Below, in pieces: positions 1 through 6,382 of a stretch of 32,117 nt of DNA (within the stretch, counting starts at the first letter, position 1; each line of letters starts with the position of its first letter). The stretch covers positions 1 to 32,117 of the forward strand of contig JAIYCK010000268.1 in the NCBI GenBank assembly GCA_027488055.1, written 5' to 3'. The DNA comes from Flavobacteriales bacterium. Lineage in GTDB: Bacteria > Bacteroidota > Bacteroidia > Flavobacteriales_D > Sanyastnellaceae. The position numbers and the translations under genes were made by a program. A model generated the notes under the pieces. That model saw only the letters and a list, made by a program, of their open reading frames with translations, was not told where the DNA came from and ran no database searches.

Positions 1-470
1 ATGACCACATCTTGATTGCGATAAAAGAATCCATCGCACACAGCGCATGCACTGACGCCACCACCCAACTCACGTAGACGGGTTTCGTTGGCCAATCCCA
101 ACCACTTGGCGCTTGCTCCTGTGGAAATGATCACGGAATCAGCAGTCAATGTGTGCTTGCCGCCATCGATTTCAACCCAGTGTTTTGGGCCTGTAAAATC
201 CACTTTGGTTACCCAACTGCTGCGAATATCTGTTTCAAAACGGAGGGCTTGATTCTTGAGATCCTCCATCATTTCAGGGCCCTTAATTCCTTTTGCATAC
301 CCCGGGAAATTGTCCACCTCCGTGGTATCCATCAACTGACCGCCTGGTTGCATACCTTCATACATCACAGGTTTCATATCAGCTCTTGCGGCATAAATAG
401 CTGCGGTATAACCGGCAGGACCGCTGCCTATGATCAAACACTTTACATGTTCTTTTGCTTCATTCATCAT
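1..470 (-). CDS. trxB: Thioredoxin reductase, N-terminal part (cut by window edge)
   Basis: FAD- and NADPH-dependent thioredoxin-disulfide reductase of the cytoplasm, which regenerates reduced thioredoxin. About 156 residues are visible; the C-terminal half lies beyond position 1. The dinucleotide-binding motif GSGPAGYTAA is at residues 15-24, QPGGQLMDTTEVDNFPG at 41-57, the ISTGASAKWLG stretch around 115-125, and the redox-active cysteine pair CAVC at 142-145 followed by DGFFYR. The usual family motif is CATC; the Thr-to-Val change between the cysteines is a common variation. Two ATG codons lie side by side (470 and 467) and either could be the start. A good -7 box (TATATTTG on the minus strand) lies just upstream, so the gene probably has its own promoter although it follows a YiiX-like gene on the same strand. 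Identification is confident; length and C-terminus cannot be seen. Confidence 0.93.
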   Translation of the reverse strand, partial: MMNEAKEHVKCLIIGSGPAGYTAAIYAARADMKPVMYEGMQPGGQLMDTTEVDNFPGYAKGIKGPEMMEDLKNQALRFETDIRSSWVTKVDFTGPKHWVEIDGGKHTLTADSVIISTGASAKWLGLANETRLRELGGGVSACAVCDGFFYRNQDVV

Positions 471-496
471 TCAAAATCGATTTTTGTTTTCGTGGG

Positions 497-522
497 CAAA
501 TATAGCCCTTCAGAAAACCAAA
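497..522 (-). promoter_or_regulatory. Candidate trxB promoter (TAnnTTTG type)
   Basis: On the minus strand TATATTTG (497-504) matches the Bacteroidota -7 consensus TAnnTTTG exactly, about 27 bases before the trxB ATG. A TTTG is present at 519-522 as a possible -33 element, but the 14-base spacing is shorter than the usual 17-23. The -7 box is seen directly; promoter activity is inferred. Confidence 0.5.
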
Positions 523-603
523 AGACACTGACATTGTTCAATCTTTTTCCACTTAAAATGAGCACAGTTTGTAAGTACAAATGTGTCTCCGAGATCCAAC
601 GAT

Positions 604-1263
604 TCAAATCGGAATTTCCATCAGAACGGGTGAATCGAACATGGCTCCGGGCGATATCATCCATTCATCATACGGAATGGAGCCGCCATATCGTTGCTTC
701 ATGATTTTCTTTACAATGGGCGATGACAAATCATACTCCTTGAGTTGTTTTCTTTCGCCAATGGCCAGGCCCAGCTCGCGCTCGTATAATTTGTAAACCA
801 ATTCAGAACAATACATCTCCTCATCGCTCCATGCAAAACCGATGTCATAATGCCGGTTGAGCCAAGAGGAACCCAAAGCCCACATGTCGCTGATTGCTTC
901 TTTGGTGAGCACCTTATCCCCTTCGCGCAGTCGTTTCACTGTATTTCGGGCACTCCGATTGGTCCACTCTTCAAATGGAGTTATACAAACCGGCTCAATG
1001 GCCTCCAATACCACCCATTGGTTGTTGCGATAAAAAACAATTCCCACGTGTGTCCATGGACTGCCCGTGGCGGCGCGGATGGCTTTGCATTGCGAGGATT
1101 GGCTTTGTTGAAAGACGATATCTCCCTCTTTGAGCGCATCGATGTTCGAAACGATTGGAAGGTTTTGAGCATTGGGCATCCCTTTCGACTGGCATCCGCT
1201 GTGCGATGACAACAAGAGACCCAATCCGACTAAAAAGCATAGCAAAGTGAGTTTCATTTTCAT
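604..1263 (-). CDS. YiiX/YebB-like NlpC/P60-superfamily (permuted papain fold) exported protein
   Basis: A 219-residue protein of the YiiX-like (DUF830) group of permuted papain-fold hydrolases. The fold's expected catalytic residues are visible: His72 in WTHVGIVF, a likely partner Glu87 in VVLEAIEP, and Cys152 in MYCSELVYKLY. Members are thought to hydrolyse amide or ester bonds in the envelope, but the substrate is not known. The N-terminus is a signal sequence (residues 3-22) ending at Cys24. The bases for lipidation are imperfect: the residues before Cys are His-Ser-Gly rather than a classical Leu-containing lipobox, so it may be a lipoprotein or simply secreted. ATG 1263 is used; ATG 1257 (residue 3) is equally possible. 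It starts 27 bases after the pseudouridine synthase stop and may be cotranscribed with it. The family call is good, the function unknown. Confidence 0.8.
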   Translation of the reverse strand: MKMKLTLLCFLVGLGLLLSSHSGCQSKGMPNAQNLPIVSNIDALKEGDIVFQQSQSSQCKAIRAATGSPWTHVGIVFYRNNQWVVLEAIEPVCITPFEEWTNRSARNTVKRLREGDKVLTKEAISDMWALGSSWLNRHYDIGFAWSDEEMYCSELVYKLYERELGLAIGERKQLKEYDLSSPIVKKIMKQRYGGSIPYDEWMISPGAMFDSPVLMEIPI

Positions 1264-1290
1264 AGTGCCTACTACGAAAAAAGAAAGTGA

Positions 1291-2007
1291 TTATTGCGGG
1301 TTCATTTCCTGCGCCAATGAAATACGCAAAAACTCATCCCATAGCGGATCTTCAGGAGGTGTGGCTACGATGGTCAATGGAGTTTTGCGGACAGGATGCA
1401 AAAATTCAATTTTGCGGGCATGCAAATGAATGCTGGCGTTGTCATTGGTGCGTTTGCTACCGTACTTGATATCGCCCTTGATAGGACAACCCAGCGATGC
1501 AAGTGTAGCGCGAATTTGATGATGGCGACCTGTTTTGGGGTATACTTCAATGAAGTGATAATTATCGCCACTGCCAATGACCTTGTAACTCAATTCCGAT
1601 TCCTTGCGGTTGTCAGCAGGTTTATCAAAAGCGAAGGTCTTATTTAATTTTTCATCCTTCCACAAATAATTGATCACAGTGCCCTCGTGTTCAGCAGGTA
1701 AATCCTTGATGACCGCCCAATAGGTCTTTTGCACTTCTCGAAATTTGAACATATTCGACAAGCGATTGAGGGCCTTGGTGGTACGTGCATACAATACAAT
1801 CCCGCTTACGGGGCGGTCCAAACGATGCACCGTGCCAATAAAAGCCAATCCCGGCTTGTTGAATTTGACCTTGACGTAGTTCTTGACAATGTCGCACAAG
1901 GTGCGATCACCGCTGATATCGCTTTGGATGATATCGCTGTTGCGCTTGTTCACGGCAATGACGTGGTTGTCTTCGTATAAAACCCGAAGATTTTCAACCG
2001 TGCTCAT
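1291..2007 (-). CDS. RluA-family 23S rRNA/tRNA pseudouridine synthase
   Basis: Isomerises specific uridines in structured RNA to pseudouridine. The catalytic motif HRLDRPVSG is present, with the aspartate that attacks the base, followed by KTYWAVIKDLP and, near the C-terminus, the TGRHHQIRATLASLGCPIKGD segment typical of the family. There is no S4 domain, so this is a catalytic-domain-only RluA-type enzyme of 238 residues from the ATG at 2007. An in-frame extension upstream to ATG 2070 or GTG 2073 would add about 22 residues (rich in Lys and Gln) with no family counterpart; ATG 2007 begins MSTVENLRVLYEDN, which is where the conserved domain begins. The substrate position (RluA, RluC, RluD or TruC type) cannot be decided from sequence alone. 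Confidence 0.9.
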   Translation of the reverse strand: MSTVENLRVLYEDNHVIAVNKRNSDIIQSDISGDRTLCDIVKNYVKVKFNKPGLAFIGTVHRLDRPVSGIVLYARTTKALNRLSNMFKFREVQKTYWAVIKDLPAEHEGTVINYLWKDEKLNKTFAFDKPADNRKESELSYKVIGSGDNYHFIEVYPKTGRHHQIRATLASLGCPIKGDIKYGSKRTNDNASIHLHARKIEFLHPVRKTPLTIVATPPEDPLWDEFLRISLAQEMNPQ

Positions 2008-2086
2008 GATAATTGGAACTTTTGGAGCTTGTTTCCACTCCTTGGCTTGGCCTTTTTGATAATTGCTCATCACTAGTCTGTGTTAT

Positions 2087-2103
2087 GCGATGCAAGGCAT
2101 CGC
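2087..2103. repeat. Perfect 7-3-7 inverted repeat in the leader of the pseudouridine synthase gene
   Basis: GCGATGC, a 3-base loop (AAG) and GCATCGC. It lies downstream of the candidate promoter at 2139-2170 and ahead of the start codon, so it would form a short GC-rich hairpin in the 5' leader. There is no T-run after it on the minus strand, so it is a poor candidate for the panB terminator. Confidence 0.6.
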
Positions 2104-2138
2104 TGCTTAATAAAAATTGGTCCACTTTGAGGACTGTG

Positions 2139-2170
2139 CAAAGTTAATCAATTCAACAATCGAAAACCAA
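2139..2170 (-). promoter_or_regulatory. Candidate promoter of the pseudouridine synthase gene
   Basis: On the minus strand TTG (2168-2170), 21 bases, then TAACTTTG (2139-2146). This matches the Bacteroidota pattern TTG-N17-23-TAnnTTTG in both boxes and spacing, and is the best full promoter seen in the window. It would give a leader of about 60-125 bases depending on which start is used. Confidence 0.6.
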
Positions 2171-2189
2171 TGCACGCTCCTTTAGATGA

Positions 2190-3005
2190 TCAATATTGTT
2201 CTTTATCGTTGGGGAAATCCTTGCTCTTTACATCACTCACATATTGAGCGACCGCATTGTGCATGATCTCGCCAATATTGGCATATCGGCGCAAAAACCG
2301 AGGACTAAAGTCTTGTGTGATGCCCAACATATCATGCAATACAAGCACCTGCCCGTCGCATGCAACGCCCGCTCCAATGCCAATGGTGGGCACCTTTACT
2401 GAAGCAGTGACCCGTGCAGCTAGCTTGGCTGGGATTTTTTCCAATACCAATGCAAAACAACCGCATTCATCCAGCAACTGCGCATCGCTGAGCAAACGAT
2501 CAGCTTCTTCTTCTTCTTTCGCTCGCACTTGGTAGGTACCAAATTTATAAATGCTTTGTGGGGTGAGACCCAAATGCCCCATTACAGGAATACCTGCTGT
2601 GAGAATACGTTGTATGCTTTCCTTGATTTCCGCACCACCTTCCAATTTCACCGCATGCGCTCCGCTTTCCTTCATGATACGAATGGCCGAATTGAGCGCC
2701 TCTTTGCTGTTGCCTTGATAGGATCCAAAAGGCAAATCAACCACTACCAATGCCCTGGCTGCCGCGCGCACAACGGATTGCGCATGATAAATCATCTGAT
2801 CCAAGGTGATGGGCAGAGTTGTTTCATGACCCGCCATCACATTGCTAGCGCTATCGCCTACCAAAATCACTTCACAGCCTGCTGCATCAACGATTTTAGC
2901 CATGCTATAATCATAAGAAGTAAGCATGGAAAATGGTTCTCCTTTGGCCTTCAACTCCGCTAATGTATGCGTGGTGATGCGTTTGATTTCTTTGTTCACT
3001 GACAT
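2190..3005 (-). CDS. panB: 3-methyl-2-oxobutanoate hydroxymethyltransferase
   Basis: First step of pantothenate (and so coenzyme A) synthesis: transfers a hydroxymethyl group from 5,10-methylenetetrahydrofolate to 2-oxoisovalerate, giving ketopantoate, in the cytoplasm. The 271-residue length is normal. Key residues by comparison with E. coli PanB: Asp51 in VILVGDSASNV and Asp90 in VVVDLPFGSYQ (metal ligands), Glu122 in AVKLEGG, and Glu189 in ALVLEKIP (catalytic). MGHLGLTPQS (142-151) and TIGIGAG (207-213) are also typical. The start at 3005 begins MSVNKEIKRITTHTLAELKAKG, which fits the family. panC and panD are not in the window. It is 116 bases from the next gene and has a weak -7-like box upstream. 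Confidence 0.97.
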   Translation of the reverse strand: MSVNKEIKRITTHTLAELKAKGEPFSMLTSYDYSMAKIVDAAGCEVILVGDSASNVMAGHETTLPITLDQMIYHAQSVVRAAARALVVVDLPFGSYQGNSKEALNSAIRIMKESGAHAVKLEGGAEIKESIQRILTAGIPVMGHLGLTPQSIYKFGTYQVRAKEEEEADRLLSDAQLLDECGCFALVLEKIPAKLAARVTASVKVPTIGIGAGVACDGQVLVLHDMLGITQDFSPRFLRRYANIGEIMHNAVAQYVSDVKSKDFPNDKEQY

Positions 3006-3023
3006 GCGGCCAAATTAGGGGAA

Positions 3024-3062
3024 ATAATCGTGCTTCTCAAAAATTATATCGGACTAAAACAC
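3024..3062 (-). promoter_or_regulatory. Weak candidate panB promoter
   Basis: On the minus strand the stretch GATATAATTTTTG lies about 35 bases before the panB ATG; TAATTTTT matches TAnnTTTG at seven of eight positions. A TTG about 16 bases further upstream overlaps the terminator hairpin of the preceding gene. Seen, but only an approximate match. Confidence 0.25.
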
Positions 3063-3088
3063 CAATAGCCGCGCAAAAGCGGCTATTG
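3063..3088 (-). terminator. Rho-independent-type terminator after the CotH-like gene
   Basis: Perfect 10-bp inverted repeat CAATAGCCGC / GCGGCTATTG with a 6-base loop, 30 bases past the stop of the CotH-like gene. On the minus strand it is followed by GTGTTTTAG, a short T-run. Orientation and position fit termination of the 785-codon gene. Confidence 0.75.
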
Positions 3089-3117
3089 ATGAAATCTTAT
3101 GAATCCGCGTCACATCC

Positions 3118-5475
3118 TCAATGACGCACAATCAAACGTTCGGTGCGGGTTTGTTGATTGCTATCTACAGTGAGCAAATAACTGCCATTGGCCATGTGGG
3201 CTATATCCATCGTGATGTATTTGCGTCCGTTGGTGACCTCAGTGCGAATCACACGGCCACTGATATCGCGAATTGTAATCACAGCGTTACTCATCGACTC
3301 ATCAAGAATGATCTGTAGGTAATGATCAGCTGGATTGGGAAACATCCGAAGATTATTTTCTTCAGCCAACTCTTGCACAGCGATATCGTTGTTGTTGTAT
3401 GCAAAAGTGGTTTGTTGAATCACATACCCCCCTGTGCCGTTTGGAGAACGAGCATACCCTTGGTTAGTCACTTGCGCACCAAATATCAACTCATCGGCAA
3501 TCTGGCCGGATGCATTGATCAAACTCAGAGTTTCTCCATTGACGGACAATTTAAAATTGGCATGCAAAGGACCTTGAGCAGAATCTTCATCCGCCCAAAC
3601 GATAAGATATTCATTGGGAGCCAAAAGGGTGCCAGAAGGCAATTCCCATTTGGTCAAGTTCCATTGATTATCGGTCAAATGATATCCTGTGAGATCAACT
3701 GTTTGAATCCCTTTATTGTACAACTCAATCCAGTCCTCGTGTTCACTTTGCTCATCGATCGCATCCGTATCGTTGTCCGCCAAAATCTCATTGATCACCA
3801 CGTCAGTTGAGGCCGCATAGGACGATGCAATAGAGATATAGTACACATCATGCTCCGCTCCGACAGGTTGATAGGTTTGGGTTTTGGCTGTATTGTTTTC
3901 GATGGCTTGGACATAAAATTTAATGAACTCACCTGCTGTTAGAGAAGGCAATAGGGCCGAGAAAACACCGTCGCCTGAGGTTGCATCACCATTGCTGCCA
4001 TCGTCATGCATAGTGAGTACCGCAAAATTACCCACCAATGTTGTCGCATAAAATAAGTTGACGCCAAATAAACCATCGGGTGATGATACTGCTGCTGTCA
4101 CCAGCCCTTGTTCTCCCTCAATTGGATTCATCCATTCGCCTTGAGCGCTAGTCATCAATACATTTTGTATAGACGCTCCCACTGTATTCACTTCGGTATT
4201 GGACATGATAATATTGCGACGCGTATTGATGGCATCAATCAAATCACCCACACCAGATGTAAACTGACTATAACTATATAACTTTTTATCGTCATCTTGC
4301 ACTTCTTGATCAATCAAAGCGCTGTAGGTATTGATGATATCAGCGGCCGTTGATTCATTCAAAAAATCTTCAACGACTGTTCGCATATGCGCCAAATAAC
4401 GCTGACGCCAAATGGGCACATTCAATAATTTATTCAGCAAGGGATAATCGACATCATCGGCGTGGTAGAAGGGACTCCAATTGAGATGCGCATCTGCCAA
4501 AATACTGTTTCCGTCATACTCCTGTGGGGTCAAACGTCCCGTTTCCAATTCCCAATAACAGTAATAATCCATTTTACCCTTGTAGATGTAGCTGTCATCA
4601 TCGGCAAAAGCATTCTCGATGGCCAAAAACCAAAGTGCCCGATCAATGTCCATGACTTCAGGCAATGTGGTAGGCAATTCTGTCCCGCTGTCGTTGTTCA
4701 AAACGTCACAAGCATGGATCAATGTTTGCCATGGATCCAACGCATTCGTCGATTTCAATGTATAATATGAATCATAATCGGACTGCGCATCGCCGTTATA
4801 ATTGAGCGCTGCAGTTCCATCACCCCACTGCGGACCACCGCCGCCGCCACCCCCCATAGTTCCTGAGGGTGCATCAGCCCGCCAATTGGTGCCGTCATTG
4901 CTTAGATACCATTCTTCCAAAAAATCCTTGTTTAACTGCTGCACAGATGGATACAAGCCCCATGATTCGCCATTGATGTAGAGCTTCACAAAAGAACAGC
5001 GAGCCGCAGGGATGTGTTTGTCAATCATGTAATAAAACATAAACTCCTTCATGAATGAAGGATCATCAAAACAATTGTTCAAATTAAAATTGTTGTAGCC
5101 TTCTATGTCTTGGCCACTAATAAAGGCATCGGTGAGAATACTGAAACTCTTTTTTTCTTCCCCTTGGGTCATCAGATATGAGGTTTGGCCTTTGAAGCCA
5201 ACTCCCACTTGAAGATACGTCACACCATCTACAGTCAAAGTTGCTTCAATATTGGTTTCCGAACCGTACGCATTAGTCAGCAAGGTCCAATAATTGGATT
5301 GACTAAACTCCAAATAAAATTCTTTGATCACATTCGGGTTGTATAGACCATTGTCGGGTTGTCCCCCCATGGTGATGCGGTGGTTGACTTCGTCGAGGTT
5401 CCATTGATTGGGGAGTGATTGCGCATGGCAAGCAACGGCAAAAAGGAATAAAACTCCAAATAGTAAATTCTTCAT
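3118..5475 (-). CDS. Secreted CotH-kinase-like protein with lamin-tail domain and T9SS type A sorting domain
   Basis: 785 residues. Order: signal peptide (1-19, ending CHAQS); CotH kinase-like domain (about 50-395) with GVGFKGQTSY (91-100), KKSFSI (108-113), LAIENAFADDDSYIYKGKMD (284-303) and an EYDGNS motif (319-324) where the family has its metal-binding aspartate; a beta-rich linker (about 430-550); a lamin-tail (LTD) domain (about 558-666: VVINEILADN, EDWIELYN, DLTGYHLTDN); and a C-terminal type A sorting domain (709-785: MFPNPADHYLQI, DISGRVIR, MANGSYLLTV). A run of seven glycines sits at 208-214. CotH proteins phosphorylate secreted proteins in Bacillus; here export across the outer membrane by T9SS is expected. 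The kinase assignment is by family; substrate unknown. It stands alone, ending in its own terminator. Confidence 0.88.
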   Translation of the reverse strand: MKNLLFGVLFLFAVACHAQSLPNQWNLDEVNHRITMGGQPDNGLYNPNVIKEFYLEFSQSNYWTLLTNAYGSETNIEATLTVDGVTYLQVGVGFKGQTSYLMTQGEEKKSFSILTDAFISGQDIEGYNNFNLNNCFDDPSFMKEFMFYYMIDKHIPAARCSFVKLYINGESWGLYPSVQQLNKDFLEEWYLSNDGTNWRADAPSGTMGGGGGGGPQWGDGTAALNYNGDAQSDYDSYYTLKSTNALDPWQTLIHACDVLNNDSGTELPTTLPEVMDIDRALWFLAIENAFADDDSYIYKGKMDYYCYWELETGRLTPQEYDGNSILADAHLNWSPFYHADDVDYPLLNKLLNVPIWRQRYLAHMRTVVEDFLNESTAADIINTYSALIDQEVQDDDKKLYSYSQFTSGVGDLIDAINTRRNIIMSNTEVNTVGASIQNVLMTSAQGEWMNPIEGEQGLVTAAVSSPDGLFGVNLFYATTLVGNFAVLTMHDDGSNGDATSGDGVFSALLPSLTAGEFIKFYVQAIENNTAKTQTYQPVGAEHDVYYISIASSYAASTDVVINEILADNDTDAIDEQSEHEDWIELYNKGIQTVDLTGYHLTDNQWNLTKWELPSGTLLAPNEYLIVWADEDSAQGPLHANFKLSVNGETLSLINASGQIADELIFGAQVTNQGYARSPNGTGGYVIQQTTFAYNNNDIAVQELAEENNLRMFPNPADHYLQIILDESMSNAVITIRDISGRVIRTEVTNGRKYITMDIAHMANGSYLLTVDSNQQTRTERLIVRH

Positions 5476-5584
5476 TGGTGGAAATATATTGAATGTGAGC
5501 GGCCGATAGACAATAGAGACGTACTTTCTGCTTGCAGTTCGTTATTAATCAAATCCAACCTCAAAGGACTTTACACCGTTCGAA

Positions 5585-5614
5585 AAAAAAATCTTGGCCA
5601 CCCAAGATTTTTTT
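5585..5614. terminator. Perfect bidirectional terminator-like hairpin in a divergent spacer
   Basis: AAAAAAATCTTGG, loop CCAC, CCAAGATTTTTTT: 13-bp arms with no mismatch, giving a short GC-containing stem flanked by an A-run and a T-run, so that either strand would read as a terminator. It lies upstream of both neighbouring genes and not at a gene end, so it would stop an untranslated leader or a small RNA if transcribed. The shape is seen; function is inferred. Confidence 0.55.
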
Positions 5615-5632
5615 ATGTGCGAATGTATTAAT

Positions 5633-5704
5633 AAGTGCCGTGTGAGCGCATAAAACGGAATTTACAACCCATATGATTAAAGTGCGGCCTGAATCCGGCA
5701 CTTT
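5633..5704. repeat. Three AAGTGC(C/G)G elements forming two alternative hairpins
   Basis: AAGTGCCG (5633-5640) is exactly complementary to CGGCACTT (5696-5703). AAAGTGC (5679-5685) is exactly complementary to the overlapping GCACTTT (5698-5704). Both left arms compete for the same right arm, so the two pairings exclude each other. They lie 120-190 bases before the sigma-factor start. They could be an RNA switch in the leader or binding sites for a regulator. Confidence 0.5.
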
Positions 5705-5814
5705 TAAAGAGGCATCAAAAGTGAGAGGAACTCAAGGAAATGAAGTAAAATCTGAATTGAAGGCACGCGCAATCGATCTTTGGTGTATTGAGTATCGGAT
5801 TTTGATTCATTAAT

Positions 5815-5827
5815 TTGCACGGTGCAA
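5815..5827. promoter_or_regulatory. 13-base palindrome over the sigma-factor start codon
   Basis: TTGCAC-G-GTGCAA, a perfect 6-1-6 palindrome that includes the GTG start codon at 5822. It could be an operator, or hide the start codon in a small hairpin. No protein is known to bind it. Confidence 0.4.
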
Positions 5828-6382
5828 GTATCAACACAACTTATCGAAAAGTGTCTACAAGGCGACCAAAGGGCTTACAGCGAGCTCTATCGCACTTGTT
5901 ATCCCTTTATGATATCAGTGACAGCCAGGTACATCCGTCAACGCGAGCAGGCCATTGAAGTGGTGAATACCGCTTTTATCAGCATGGTCAATGGCTTGCA
6001 TCAGTATAACGCAGCATACCCCTTTGGAGCTTGGCTGCGGCGTATTGTCATCAATACTGTGTTGAACGAATACCGTAAAAACAATCGACTTAAATCGAAA
6101 GTAACATTCATCGATCAAGATGAATTGGCTCGCATTAAAGTCGGCGATGATGCTGATCTCAGTGAATTTGACATTGATCGAATTACCCTGGTAAAAGACT
6201 GCTTGGTACTTCTACCCCGCGTAACAGCACAAGTATTTAATCTTTTTATGATTGATGGCTATTCACACAAAGAAATATCCGCTATGCTCAATATGAGTGA
6301 AGGCACATCCGCTTGGCATGTCAATGAAGGCAAACAGCGGATCAAAACCATAATCGAAAAACGTCGCTCCGAAAAAAAATGA
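5822..6382 (+). CDS. ECF-type RNA polymerase sigma factor
   Basis: 186 residues, the usual size for an extracytoplasmic-function sigma factor with only regions 2 and 4. Region 2 is at about 10-85 (LIEKCLQGDQRAYSELYRTC at 7-26, then FGAWLRRIVINTVLNEYRK) and region 4 at about 120-180 (LLPRVTAQVFNLFMIDGYSHKEIS, then a helix-turn-helix with NMSEGTSAWHVNEGKQRIK). It should direct RNA polymerase to its own set of promoters. The start is a GTG at 5822; an upstream in-frame stop at 5789 and lack of any ATG before it leave little choice. Its stop overlaps the next ATG (ATGA at 6379-6382), so it is translationally coupled to the membrane-anchored barrel-like protein, which occupies the position of an anti-sigma factor. 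Confidence 0.92.
   Translation: MQVSTQLIEKCLQGDQRAYSELYRTCYPFMISVTARYIRQREQAIEVVNTAFISMVNGLHQYNAAYPFGAWLRRIVINTVLNEYRKNNRLKSKVTFIDQDELARIKVGDDADLSEFDIDRITLVKDCLVLLPRVTAQVFNLFMIDGYSHKEISAMLNMSEGTSAWHVNEGKQRIKTIIEKRRSEKK

Larger units (their letters stand above)
5476..5821. other. Divergent intergenic spacer with inverted repeats, no gene
   Basis: A 346-bp AT-rich gap between the CotH-like gene (minus) and the sigma-factor gene (plus). I see no coding region. It holds a perfect A-tract/T-tract hairpin (5585-5614), three related AAGTGC(C/G)G elements in direct and inverted order (5633-5640, 5680-5687, 5696-5703), and a 13-base palindrome over the sigma start codon (5815-5827). No perfect TAnnTTTG box was found for either gene; TTAATTTG at 5810-5817 and, on the minus strand, TATATTTC near the CotH start are near matches. 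Confidence 0.6.

Noticed and set aside
153..704. Open reading frame of 183 codons on the plus strand
   Set aside because: It runs opposite to trxB and the YiiX-like gene, whose motifs are clear, and has no recognisable family; it is a shadow.
3118..5475. CotH domain as evidence for spore formation
   Set aside because: No other spore gene is seen, and the T9SS end and sequence style point to Bacteroidota, where CotH-like proteins are secreted proteins of other use.
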